From Planococcus wigleyi (GTDB lineage: Bacteria; Bacillota; Bacilli; Bacillales_A; Planococcaceae), in NCBI RefSeq assembly GCF_014836985.1, contig NZ_JACSPU010000004.1, forward strand, positions 1 through 64,000: a stretch of DNA of 64,000 nt, read 5' to 3'. Of the stretch, positions 8,515 to 16,206 are shown one piece after another. The notes below the pieces were generated by a model. That model was given only the letters and a program-made list of their open reading frames with translations, did not search any database and was not told the DNA's origin. The stretch's first letter is position 1. The number at the start of each line of letters is the position of its first letter. Both the position numbers and the translations under genes were made by a program.

Positions 8515-9114
8515 ATGCCAAAACTAATTGATCCGATCGAGCGTAAGCAGTTGATTGCACAGGCCACGTGGAAAATCATGCTGGAGCAAGGAAGGGAAAG
8601 TGCATCTGTAAGAAAAATTGCAAAGGAGGCCGGTTTGTCGTTAGGTGCAATGCGGTACTACTTTTCTACGCAGGAGGAACTTATGCTTTATGCGGAAGCG
8701 CTGGTGTATGAACGCTTGACAGATGCTGCTGCCTCAATATTTCAGGAAGAACTGCCGCCTTTGGAAAAGATCATCAATGTGCTATTGACGTTCTTGCCAA
8801 CGGATAGTGAACTGGAAACAGAAGCGAAAGTAAGGTTGATTTTTAAAGTTCGTGCCCACCATAAACAAGCAGCTTATAATGAACAGCAGGACGGAGCATT
8901 GCAGGCCATTAAAAACATTATGTCCAACTTGATCTTATTGAACATGCTGAAGAAGGACCTGAATGTTCCGTACGAAACTGACAGATTGATCTATTTACTG
9001 GATGGCATGGTATTGGATGCGATGGTCAGGCCGGACCAAACCAGCCGGGAACGCCAGCAGGAAATGGTTATCTATCATTTGAATTCCATCTGCAAAGAAG
9101 ACATAAATTTATAA
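8515..9114 (+). CDS. TetR/AcrR family transcriptional regulator
   Basis: A 199-residue regulator with the TetR N-terminal helix-turn-helix at about 9-55, seen in SVRKIAKEAGLSLGAMRYYFSTQEEL. The C-terminal domain resembles the TetR_C_6/BetI-like ligand-binding fold, with several amphipathic helices. There is no ribosome site before the ATG and the predicted start point overlaps it, so translation may be leaderless. The neighbour on the right is the mannitol PTS group, which is not an obvious target; no adjacent transporter or enzyme is divergently transcribed. Closed by a strong terminator at 9121. Confidence 0.85.
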   Translation: MPKLIDPIERKQLIAQATWKIMLEQGRESASVRKIAKEAGLSLGAMRYYFSTQEELMLYAEALVYERLTDAAASIFQEELPPLEKIINVLLTFLPTDSELETEAKVRLIFKVRAHHKQAAYNEQQDGALQAIKNIMSNLILLNMLKKDLNVPYETDRLIYLLDGMVLDAMVRPDQTSRERQQEMVIYHLNSICKEDINL

Positions 9115-9120
9115 AACAGA

Positions 9121-9160
9121 ACGGCAGCCATGACAATCCGCTTGTCATGGCTGCCGTTCC
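9121..9160 (+). terminator. Terminator after the TetR gene
   Basis: Perfect 15-base arms (ACGGCAGCCATGACA and its complement), a 7-base loop and a short T-poor tail. Confidence 0.65.
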
Positions 9161-9420
9161 GTTATTAGTGATAGGAAAGTCTTTGATAATTAATTAAATT
9201 GATTATTCAGAAAAAACTAACATCTAATCATGGTAATATGCTACCATCTAAGTAAAGTTCTATTGTTTTCAGCATTCTTTTCTTCCTTTCCCAGAAAGAG
9301 GTGAGAACCGATGTAACGATAGTCGAGATCAGCAGTTTGGAAAAAACGAAATTTCTTTTAACTTCTCTATGTATGGCTTCGTTTTTTTGGAATGATTAAT
9401 TTCAGAAGAGAGGGATTTAT

Positions 9421-10893
9421 ATGGCTGAAGGTAAGAATCGTGCACGGATCCAACGCTTCGGGAGTCATTTAAGTGGAATGATCATGCCGAACATTGGCGC
9501 GTTCATCGCTTGGGGGCTCATAACGGCATTATTTATTCCTGATGGTTGGTTGCCTAACGAAGATTTAGCGACCTTGGTTGATCCCATGATTAAATACTTG
9601 CTGCCTTTGCTGATCGGTTTTACTGGTGGACGGTTGGTGTATGACTTCCGCGGGGGCGTAGTCGGAGCGACAGCCACCATGGGTGTCATCGTCGGATCTG
9701 ATATTCCGATGTTTCTAGGTGCCATGATCATGGGGCCGTTAGCCGGATATCTCATGAAATTGGTTGACCGGTTGTTCTTGGATAAAATACGTGCAGGATT
9801 TGAGATGCTGTACAATAATTTCTCGGCCGGTATTTTAGCCGCAATTCTAGCGGGGATATCATTGAAAGGAGTCGGGCCAATTGTTAATTCATTGACAAAC
9901 AGCCTAGCTGCCGGGGTGGAAGTCATTGTCAACAACGGCTTGTTGCCACTGGCGAGCATCATCATTGAACCAGCGAAAATACTATTCCTGAACAATGCCA
10001 TCAATCACGGTTTATTGAGTCCATTGGGTGTAGAGCAGGCAGCAACGAACGGCAAATCCATTCTGTTTCTTTTGGAGACGAATCCTGGACCAGGTCTAGG
10101 CGTCCTGCTTGCCTTCATGATTTTCGGAAAAGGAATTTCCAAGAGTTCAGCACCAGGAGCAGCCATCATCCAATTTCTCGGTGGGATTCATGAAATCTAC
10201 TTCCCTTATGTGTTGATGAAGCCTCTTTTGCTGCTGGCGGTCATCGGTGGGGGGATGAGCGGTGTGTTCACATTCGTTCTACTGGATGCAGGCTTGGTCG
10301 CTACTCCGTCACCCGGCAGCATCTTCGCGCTGCTAGCGCTGACGCCGCAAGGCAATTACGTGGCAGTGGTTCTCGGGGTAATAGTGGCAGCTGCTGTGTC
10401 GTTCACCATTGCTTCAGTCATATTGAAAACGACTAAAGACGTGGAAGAAGATCTATCGGCTGCTACAGGCAAAATGGAAGAGATGAAAGGCAAGAAAAGT
10501 GCAGCAGCCGGCTATTTGGCCCCTCAGGCTGCGCAAGGTCCGACAGCGGATGCCAACAGTGATGTCCTGCAGGAAGGTGCTGTGGTAACGTCGGATCCGG
10601 GCATGAAAAGAGCCGATCAGGTACGGCGAGTCGTTTTTGCCTGTGACGCTGGCATGGGGTCGAGCGCGATGGGTGCATCTTTATTGAAGAACAAATTCAA
10701 AAAAGAAAATATTGATATTCCAGTCACCAATACCGCCATCAGCCAATTGCCGGAAGATGCGGATATTGTCGTCACTCATAAAGATCTGACACCGCGCGCC
10801 AAAGAAAAATTGCCGCAGGCTGAGCATATTTCTGTCGAAAATTTCATGAATAGTCCAGAATACGACAAACTGGCACAGCGGTTGAAAAAATAA
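9421..10893 (+). CDS. mtlA: Mannitol PTS transporter, EIICB component
   Basis: A 490-residue membrane permease that imports mannitol and phosphorylates it to mannitol-1-phosphate. The EIIC domain occupies about 1-345 with eight or more hydrophobic segments and the GGIHEIYFPYV motif about residue 255 lining the substrate site. A flexible linker (about 345-400) leads to the EIIB domain, whose phosphorylated Cys lies in FACDAGMGSSAMG about residue 405. Length and order match the B. subtilis CB-type protein. The 250-base leader contains a weak hairpin (AAAAAACGAA / TTCGTTTTTTT) that could attenuate. mtlF follows after 39 bases. mtlR and mtlD are absent nearby. Confidence 0.93.
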   Translation: MAEGKNRARIQRFGSHLSGMIMPNIGAFIAWGLITALFIPDGWLPNEDLATLVDPMIKYLLPLLIGFTGGRLVYDFRGGVVGATATMGVIVGSDIPMFLGAMIMGPLAGYLMKLVDRLFLDKIRAGFEMLYNNFSAGILAAILAGISLKGVGPIVNSLTNSLAAGVEVIVNNGLLPLASIIIEPAKILFLNNAINHGLLSPLGVEQAATNGKSILFLLETNPGPGLGVLLAFMIFGKGISKSSAPGAAIIQFLGGIHEIYFPYVLMKPLLLLAVIGGGMSGVFTFVLLDAGLVATPSPGSIFALLALTPQGNYVAVVLGVIVAAAVSFTIASVILKTTKDVEEDLSAATGKMEEMKGKKSAAAGYLAPQAAQGPTADANSDVLQEGAVVTSDPGMKRADQVRRVVFACDAGMGSSAMGASLLKNKFKKENIDIPVTNTAISQLPEDADIVVTHKDLTPRAKEKLPQAEHISVENFMNSPEYDKLAQRLKK

Positions 10894-10932
10894 CCAGTCA
10901 TCTAAGTTAAAATTCTGACGGGAGTGATGGAA

Positions 10933-11370
10933 ATGGCAAAAGCCGTATTAAAACGGGAAAACATCAAACTAAATGTCCCACTGTCTACTATGGAAGAAGG
11001 CATTCGTTACACAGGAGGAATTCTGGTGGACAATGGCTATGTGGATGCTGGTTATGTAGACAAAATGCTGGAGCGTGAAGGAATGGCTTCTACTTTTATG
11101 GGCAATAGCCTGGCGATACCGCATGGTACGGAAGACGCGAAAGCGAATGTGCTGGAAACGGGCATATCCGTAGTCACGGTTCCGGAAGGGATCGATTTTG
11201 GAAGTGGCAACATCGCGAAAATCCTGATCGGCATCGCCGGAAAAAACAACGAGCATTTGGAAATTTTATCGAACATTGCAATTGTCTGTTCAGAAGAAGA
11301 AAACATCGACAAGATTTTGAACGCCACTTCAGAAGACGAGATTATGGATCTGTTCAGTGAAGTAAGCTGA
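10933..11370 (+). CDS. mtlF: Mannitol-specific PTS EIIA component
   Basis: A 145-residue cytosolic EIIA that passes phosphate from HPr to the EIIB domain of MtlA. The active histidine lies in LAIPHGTEDA about residue 58, the standard mannitol/fructose EIIA motif. The first GTG of the frame at 10924 is too near the ribosome site; ATG 10933 lies eight bases after GGGAG. It forms an operon with mtlA. In most Bacillales mtlD (mannitol-1-phosphate dehydrogenase) comes next, but here a terminator and unrelated small genes follow. Confidence 0.92.
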   Translation: MAKAVLKRENIKLNVPLSTMEEGIRYTGGILVDNGYVDAGYVDKMLEREGMASTFMGNSLAIPHGTEDAKANVLETGISVVTVPEGIDFGSGNIAKILIGIAGKNNEHLEILSNIAIVCSEEENIDKILNATSEDEIMDLFSEVS

Positions 11371-11442
11371 ATTAGGCAGTTTCAGGTTTGGAAACGGCGA
11401 TCCGCTCAGATGAAAAAAACGATTTTATGAAGTCGGAATAGG

Positions 11443-11475
11443 TAGGCACTAGCGGGAATCAGTGCCTATTTGTTG
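11443..11475 (+). terminator. Terminator of mtlA-mtlF
   Basis: TAGGCACT and AGTGCCTA arms around a 10-base loop, then a T-rich tail. Confidence 0.6.
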
Positions 11476-11619
11476 CTTAACTATAAGAAATTTATTGCTC
11501 AGGCAGCATTTTGGCGTTTATTTAAGAAGGAAATTTTGAACAAATTTCAATTTGGTAATAGTTTGTTCATATTTGTTCTGTATACTGAGACTATGAATAA
11601 GTCTTGGAGGTTGATGAAA

Positions 11620-11736
11620 ATGAGCGGAACCTTATTTTATGCTAATCCCAAACCGAAAACAGCGCGTGAAATCGTTGAATTTCTAAAAATGCAGGGCATC
11701 AATGCAGAAGTGTGTAAAAAAGCAGATTGTCTATGA
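11620..11736 (+). CDS. Small protein, 38 residues, unknown function
   Basis: A short frame with a good ribosome site: GGAGG nine bases before ATG 11620 (the in-frame ATG at 11614 is too close). The peptide begins MSGTLFYANPKPKTAREI and ends with two cysteines in CKKADCL. It is followed within eight bases by a 20-base-pair terminator, which supports a real transcript. I do not recognise a family. The two Cys and basic residues might bind metal or nucleic acid, which is speculation. Confidence 0.5.
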   Translation: MSGTLFYANPKPKTAREIVEFLKMQGINAEVCKKADCL

Positions 11737-11743
11737 AGCGACT

Positions 11744-11788
11744 CCCAAAAACCCTCGCAGACCTTTGTGGTCTGCGAGGGTTTTTGGG
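11744..11788. terminator. Strong bidirectional terminator
   Basis: Perfect 20-base arms (CCCAAAAACCCTCGCAGACC and complement) and a 5-base loop. Runs of A on the left and T on the right let it serve both the 38-residue gene and the convergent 65-residue gene. Confidence 0.85.
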
Positions 11789-11796
11789 ATTTCATA

Positions 11797-11994
11797 TCAA
11801 TAGCTGAGCGCTTTTTCATACATCCATCTTTTTAGGTTGCCTATTGAATTAAAAGAGATGGCTTCTCCTGTGTCTTTATGTTCTGCTTTTACGATGACAT
11901 CAAATTCATTGGGAGTAAATGACCAACCGTCCTCCACTAACGCACGCGCCATCTTAACGATCATGCTTGAGCCTTTTATCGAGTCCAAGTTCAT
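11797..11994 (-). CDS. Small conserved-looking protein, 65 residues
   Basis: A cytosolic 65-residue protein ending in KRWMYEKALSY. GGAG nine bases upstream fixes ATG 11994; an ATG three codons earlier directly touches the ribosome site. Mixed helix and strand character with an EFDVIVKAEHKDTGE stretch. No family recognised. It converges on the 38-residue gene across a shared terminator. Confidence 0.6.
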   Translation of the reverse strand: MNLDSIKGSSMIVKMARALVEDGWSFTPNEFDVIVKAEHKDTGEAISFNSIGNLKRWMYEKALSY

Positions 11995-12157
11995 TTTCAC
12001 CATCTCCTTTTTTAAGTAGTTGAACGTAATTATAATCTATTTGTCAGAATTTTAAAACATTTATTACTCGACAATGACAATAATGTGTTTACTGTTTCAA
12101 TTCTATTCCCAGCAGATTAAAAATCCAAACTTTATTGCTTGGCCGTTAATGAAAGAA

Positions 12158-12191
12158 AAAAGCTTTGTCACAAATCTGTGACAAAGCTTTT
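12158..12191 (-). terminator. Terminator of the minus-strand TetR gene
   Basis: Perfect 15-base arms (AAAAGCTTTGTCACA and complement), four-base loop, and a T-rich run on the minus strand. Confidence 0.8.
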
Positions 12192-12222
12192 AAGCGGCAT
12201 AATAAAGAGGGGCAAGTCCAAT

Positions 12223-12912
12223 TTAACTATTTTTTTGAAGTTCTGCAGAATGGTCTTTTGTGAGCTGTCCGACGATAGTGGCCACCACTTTATCGATGTA
12301 GGGATCTTTAGTGGCTTTTAAGGAGGCGGACGCAAAAGTACGATGTTTCATGATTTTGTAATAGCCGTACATACTGTCTTCCAATGGCATGTTTTCGTCT
12401 GACAAAAACGAAGAGTTCAGTATTTTACCTAGCGCGGCATCGTCCTGTGCCACGATCAATGCCGGATTGAGTAAATTGAAATCCCCATCAATCATCCCAT
12501 TTTCATAAAAAGCATGGAGGGCGGAAATCCGTTCATTTGATAATTCCAATTTTCTTTCATATAAAGAAGGGCAGGTTATCTTTAATTCATTCAAGTAAAT
12601 TTCTGAAGCATAAACAGTAGAAAAAGCCGCTTGTTCAAATACACTTGGCAACCGCTGGCTATAGGGATAGCGGGGATTGCTGATGAAATCGTTGCTTCTT
12701 TTCAAATACTCAATATAGATTTCGGTGACTTCCAGGATGATGTCTTCTTTTGATGCGAAAAAATTATACAGGGAAGCTCTGCTGATTCCCATTAAACGAG
12801 CCAGATCTTGAATCGTCAATGTAATGAATCCTTTTGTCCGAACAGTTTCCATTATTTTTTCAGCATAGGATCGGCGCATGACCCGCCTTTCCTCCGGTGA
12901 AATTTTACGCAT
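12223..12912 (-). CDS. TetR/AcrR family transcriptional regulator
   Basis: A 229-residue regulator. The helix-turn-helix is at about 16-62, with LTIQDLARLMGISRASLYNFFASKEDI matching the family. The C-terminal ligand domain is not of a type I can name. It is divergent from an SDR gene 174 bases away, with an imperfect inverted repeat between, which suggests it represses itself and the SDR/aldehyde dehydrogenase pair in the absence of a ligand. Start at 12912 follows a GATGGGGG purine-rich site. Confidence 0.85.
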   Translation of the reverse strand: MRKISPEERRVMRRSYAEKIMETVRTKGFITLTIQDLARLMGISRASLYNFFASKEDIILEVTEIYIEYLKRSNDFISNPRYPYSQRLPSVFEQAAFSTVYASEIYLNELKITCPSLYERKLELSNERISALHAFYENGMIDGDFNLLNPALIVAQDDAALGKILNSSFLSDENMPLEDSMYGYYKIMKHRTFASASLKATKDPYIDKVVATIVGQLTKDHSAELQKNS

Positions 12913-12959
12913 AAAAACACCCCCATCTTTAGGGAAATTATAGCATATTCAAGCTTAAG

Positions 12960-12983
12960 GCAGATGGTTAATTTTTCGTCTGC
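12960..12983. promoter_or_regulatory. Candidate TetR operator in the divergent intergenic region
   Basis: GCAGA and TCTGC half sites 14 bases apart between the tetR and SDR starts, with partial extension of the symmetry outward. A TATAAT on the minus strand lies just downstream for tetR. Weak by itself; the divergent arrangement gives it meaning. Confidence 0.35.
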
Positions 12984-13086
12984 TTGTTTAACAATATCCA
13001 TGGTGTGGGTAAAGAGGATAAGACCCATTTATTGTAGACTGTTTTTTGGAAAAAAGTCTAAAGTAAAAGAACGGAGATGAACGGAT

Positions 13087-13824
13087 ATGACAACAGAAAA
13101 AACAGCAATTATTACAGGAGCAAGCAGTGGGATTGGAGAAGCAACAGCTAAAGAATTAGCGGCTCGCGGCTATTCCATCTTACTCGCTGCAAGACGTGAA
13201 GAGCGGTTGAAAGAACTGAAAGAAGAAATCGAAGCCGCTGGCGGAAAAGCAGATTATCAGGTAACGGATGTAACTTCTGCAGATGAAATGAAAGCCTTGG
13301 CTGATCGGGCAATTGAGAAATATGGAAAAATTGATATATTGGTCAATAATGCCGGTTTGATGCCCTTGTCGTTCATGAATAAGTTGAAAGTCGATGAATG
13401 GGATCGGATGGTCGATGTCAACATCAAAGGCGTCCTTTACGGAATCGCTGCAGTCCTGCCAATTATGGAAAAACAGAAGTTCGGCCATATTTTAAATGTT
13501 TCTTCAGTAGCCGGCCATACAATTTCCAAAGGCAGTGCAGTTTATAGTGGAACCAAATTTGCAGTGCGCGCCATATCGGAAGGGTTGCGTATGGAAATTG
13601 ACCCGTCACATGAAATCCGTGTGACTATTGTATCTCCGGGTGCAGTAGCCACAGAATTGACGAATACGATCACCGACGATGATGTGTTGAATGCCTTTAA
13701 AGAAGGCGGCCAAATGGAATTGCTCAATGCGCAGGACATCGCCAACGCTATTGCTTACGCTGTAGAGCAGCCGGCGCATGTTGATGTGAACGAGATTCTG
13801 ATTCGCCCGAGACAACAGCCTTAA
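13087..13824 (+). CDS. Short-chain dehydrogenase/reductase (classical SDR)
   Basis: A 245-residue NADP-preferring oxidoreductase. It has the cofactor motif TGASSGIGEA at about 10, Arg residues after the second strand (AARREER) that favour NADPH, NNAGLMP at about 88, and the catalytic Ser-Tyr-Lys as SSVAG, YSGTK about residues 140-157. It is closest in character to serinol/clavaldehyde-type SDRs (YdfG-like). Substrate unknown. It is divergent from the TetR gene and about 100 bases upstream of an aldehyde dehydrogenase, so the set may convert a reactive carbonyl or alcohol. Ribosome site AACGGAGATGAACGG. Confidence 0.88.
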   Translation: MTTEKTAIITGASSGIGEATAKELAARGYSILLAARREERLKELKEEIEAAGGKADYQVTDVTSADEMKALADRAIEKYGKIDILVNNAGLMPLSFMNKLKVDEWDRMVDVNIKGVLYGIAAVLPIMEKQKFGHILNVSSVAGHTISKGSAVYSGTKFAVRAISEGLRMEIDPSHEIRVTIVSPGAVATELTNTITDDDVLNAFKEGGQMELLNAQDIANAIAYAVEQPAHVDVNEILIRPRQQP

Positions 13825-13928
13825 AGAGAACCTTCAATCAAAGGGGTTCTTTATCCCCGCTGGATGTTAGTTGTTCCATAATGACCGTTAAAGCGGGGTA
13901 AATCGAAACAAGGATGGAGACGATTCAA

Positions 13929-15401
13929 ATGAAAACCGATTTCTCGAAGATCTATATAAATGGTGAATGGATAAAAGGCTCAAGCGACAGCCAAATAAAA
14001 AACACGAACCCTTTTACAGGGGAAGAGCTGGTAACTACTCAGGCAGCAGACAAAAACGATTTGGATGCTGCATACAAGGCGGCTGCTGAAGCACAGGTAG
14101 CATGGGCTAAAGAATTGCCGCAAACCAAACGCGAAGTCATTGAAAAGGCATTGGAAGTCATGCTGGAAAACAAAGAACTGATCATCGATTGGCTGGTCAA
14201 GGAAGCCGGCAGCACAGTCATCAAAGCGACTGTCGAGTTCGGGGCATCCATTAACATTTTAAAGGAAGCTGCAACATTTCCTTTCCGTATGGAAGGCAAG
14301 ATTCTCCCTTCACAGCATGCTGGCAAGGAAAACAGGGTCTACCGAAATCCTCTGGGCGTCATCGGCATCATCAGCCCTTGGAATTTCCCATTGCACTTGG
14401 CGATTCGTTCAATCGCACCTGCCATCGCAATCGGCAACGCGGTGGTCATCAAACCGGCTACTGATACACCTGTAACCGGTGGGCTGTTGTTTGCCAGCAT
14501 TTTTGAAGCGGCTGGATTGCCTAAAGGTTTGTTGAACGTGGTAGTCGGCCGGGGATCTGAAATCGGTGATGATATCGTTAAGCATCCGACCCCTCGCTTG
14601 ATTTCCTTTACCGGATCGACGCCTGTCGGCAAACGTATCGGGGAACTTGCTGGCGGCGCGTTGAAAAAAACAGCACTTGAGCTTGGTGGAAATAATAACT
14701 TTATTGTATTGGAAGATGCCGATGTAGACCAAGCGGTCGATTCTGCTTTATTCGGCAAATTCTATCATCAGGGACAGATTTGCATGGCCATTAACCGTAT
14801 TTTCGTTCATCAGGACATTTACGAACAATTTGCTGAAGAGTTTATTGCCCGTGCCGGTAAATTAAAATTCGGCAACCCAGCAGAGCAGGATACACAAGTT
14901 GGTCCATTGATCAACCGTGACCAAGTCGACCGCATTCTCAAAGACATTGACGCAAGTGTCGAACAAGGAGCAGAAGTGCGTCTCGGCGGCAACGCTAAAG
15001 ACAATGTACTCGAACCGACTGTGTTGACTGGCGTAACTAACGACATGCCACTGGCTGAAAACGAAATCTTCGGTCCTGTTGCAATTTTAATTCCGTTCAG
15101 CAGTGATGAAGAAGTGATTGACATGGCAAATGCTTATCCATTTGGATTGAGTGGTGCTGTGCATTCAGCGAATATCGAGCACGGAACAAATATTGCACAT
15201 CAGATTCACACGGGCATGATTCATGTCAATGATCAGCCGGTCAATGATGAAGCGCATATGCCGTTCGGAGGAGAAAAAGATTCAGGGCTCGGCCGCTTTA
15301 ACGGCGAGTGGGTCTTGGAAGAATTCTCGACGCTCAAATGGCTATCAGTTCAACACCAGCGCCGCCAATATGGTCCTTTTGTCGACAATACAAAAAAATA
15401 A
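13929..15401 (+). CDS. NAD(P)-dependent aldehyde dehydrogenase, vanillin/benzaldehyde dehydrogenase-like
   Basis: A 490-residue ALDH oxidising an aldehyde to its acid. The family motifs are in order: SPWNFPLHLAIRSIAPA, the FTGSTPVGKRIG cofactor loop, the general-base Glu in ALELGGNNN and the nucleophile Cys in HQGQICMAINR. The GQICM form and the VNDQPVNDE motif near the C-terminus resemble B. subtilis YfmT, a vanillin dehydrogenase. GGAG nine bases upstream supports ATG 13929; an earlier in-frame ATG at 13914 overlaps the ribosome site. Likely co-expressed with the SDR under the TetR regulator. Ended by a terminator at 15413. Confidence 0.88.
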   Translation: MKTDFSKIYINGEWIKGSSDSQIKNTNPFTGEELVTTQAADKNDLDAAYKAAAEAQVAWAKELPQTKREVIEKALEVMLENKELIIDWLVKEAGSTVIKATVEFGASINILKEAATFPFRMEGKILPSQHAGKENRVYRNPLGVIGIISPWNFPLHLAIRSIAPAIAIGNAVVIKPATDTPVTGGLLFASIFEAAGLPKGLLNVVVGRGSEIGDDIVKHPTPRLISFTGSTPVGKRIGELAGGALKKTALELGGNNNFIVLEDADVDQAVDSALFGKFYHQGQICMAINRIFVHQDIYEQFAEEFIARAGKLKFGNPAEQDTQVGPLINRDQVDRILKDIDASVEQGAEVRLGGNAKDNVLEPTVLTGVTNDMPLAENEIFGPVAILIPFSSDEEVIDMANAYPFGLSGAVHSANIEHGTNIAHQIHTGMIHVNDQPVNDEAHMPFGGEKDSGLGRFNGEWVLEEFSTLKWLSVQHQRRQYGPFVDNTKK

Positions 15402-15412
15402 TAGATGTTTAT

Positions 15413-15448
15413 ACATGCAGCCACCTGATTGTGGCTGTATTTTTTTAT
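15413..15448 (+). terminator. Terminator of the SDR-aldehyde dehydrogenase group
   Basis: CAGCCAC and GTGGCTG core arms extended by ATGCAGCC/GGCTGTAT, followed by seven T. Confidence 0.75.
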
Positions 15449-15561
15449 TAAGTCAAACAGCAGTTATGGATAAACAATCAATTAGCCAATACAAGGGAAT
15501 AACAAAGAAAGAGTCGAATCCTATATACAATAGTGAATTTGGAAAGAGGAGTTGATGAACG

Positions 15562-16155
15562 GTGGCCGGATTGTTTCCACATTTGTACGATACAGCGATG
15601 CAGCCGCTGGAGAAGATGCGCTTTGAAAAGATCCGTAGCGGTTTAGTACGGAAAGCGGAAGGCCGGGTATTGGAAATCGGATTTGGGACAGGAGTGAACT
15701 TCCGTTATTATCGGAACGTTGAACGGGTTGACGCCATCGAGCCGAATCCCGCAATGAGCAGACAGGCCATCAAGCGAATCAAAAAAGCCCAAATCCCGAT
15801 TGCTACATACCAGACAACCGCTGAAAATCTTCCCTTCGCGGATAATAGTTTCGATACGGTAGTGGCCACCTTGGTGTTTTGCACCATTCCCAATCCTGAA
15901 CAGGCGCTGCGAGAAATTCAGAGGGTCAGCAAGCCAGGGGCGAAAATTCTAATGTTTGAGCACGTTATAATGGATCAGAAAATCTTTGGGAAAACTCAGG
16001 TAGCCTTGACTCCATTATGGAAAAAGCTCTGTGACGGCTGCCATTTGGACCGCGATACGCTTTGGTTGGTGGCCAATTCCGGTTTGAAAGTCGACAAAGT
16101 GACTTCTTACTATAAGGGGCTGTTTTTAACGATTGAAAGCCGCTGTATTCAATAA
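15562..16155 (+). CDS. Class I SAM-dependent methyltransferase
   Basis: A 197-residue methyltransferase. Motif I VLEIGFGTGVN about residue 37 and the acidic loop DAIEPNPAM bind S-adenosylmethionine; LPFADNSFDTVVATLVFCTI is motif II-III of the UbiE/METTL7-like group. The C-terminal part lacks the quinone-specific features of MenG, so the substrate is unknown. GTG start at 15562, ten bases after GAGGAG; an ATG at 15555 is out of frame. A UvrA-like ATPase gene begins 51 bases downstream, so the two are probably co-transcribed. Confidence 0.83.
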   Translation: MAGLFPHLYDTAMQPLEKMRFEKIRSGLVRKAEGRVLEIGFGTGVNFRYYRNVERVDAIEPNPAMSRQAIKRIKKAQIPIATYQTTAENLPFADNSFDTVVATLVFCTIPNPEQALREIQRVSKPGAKILMFEHVIMDQKIFGKTQVALTPLWKKLCDGCHLDRDTLWLVANSGLKVDKVTSYYKGLFLTIESRCIQ

Positions 16156-16206
16156 TGATGCTTGCTGCAGCAAGTTATCGCTACTAACAGAAAGAAGGCG
16201 TTGGAC

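Noticed and set aside
9341-9395. AAAAAACGAA / TTCGTTTTTTT hairpin before mtlA as an antiterminator (RAT-type) site
   Set aside because: Stem is short and AT-rich with a long loop, and no BglG-type antiterminator gene is nearby.
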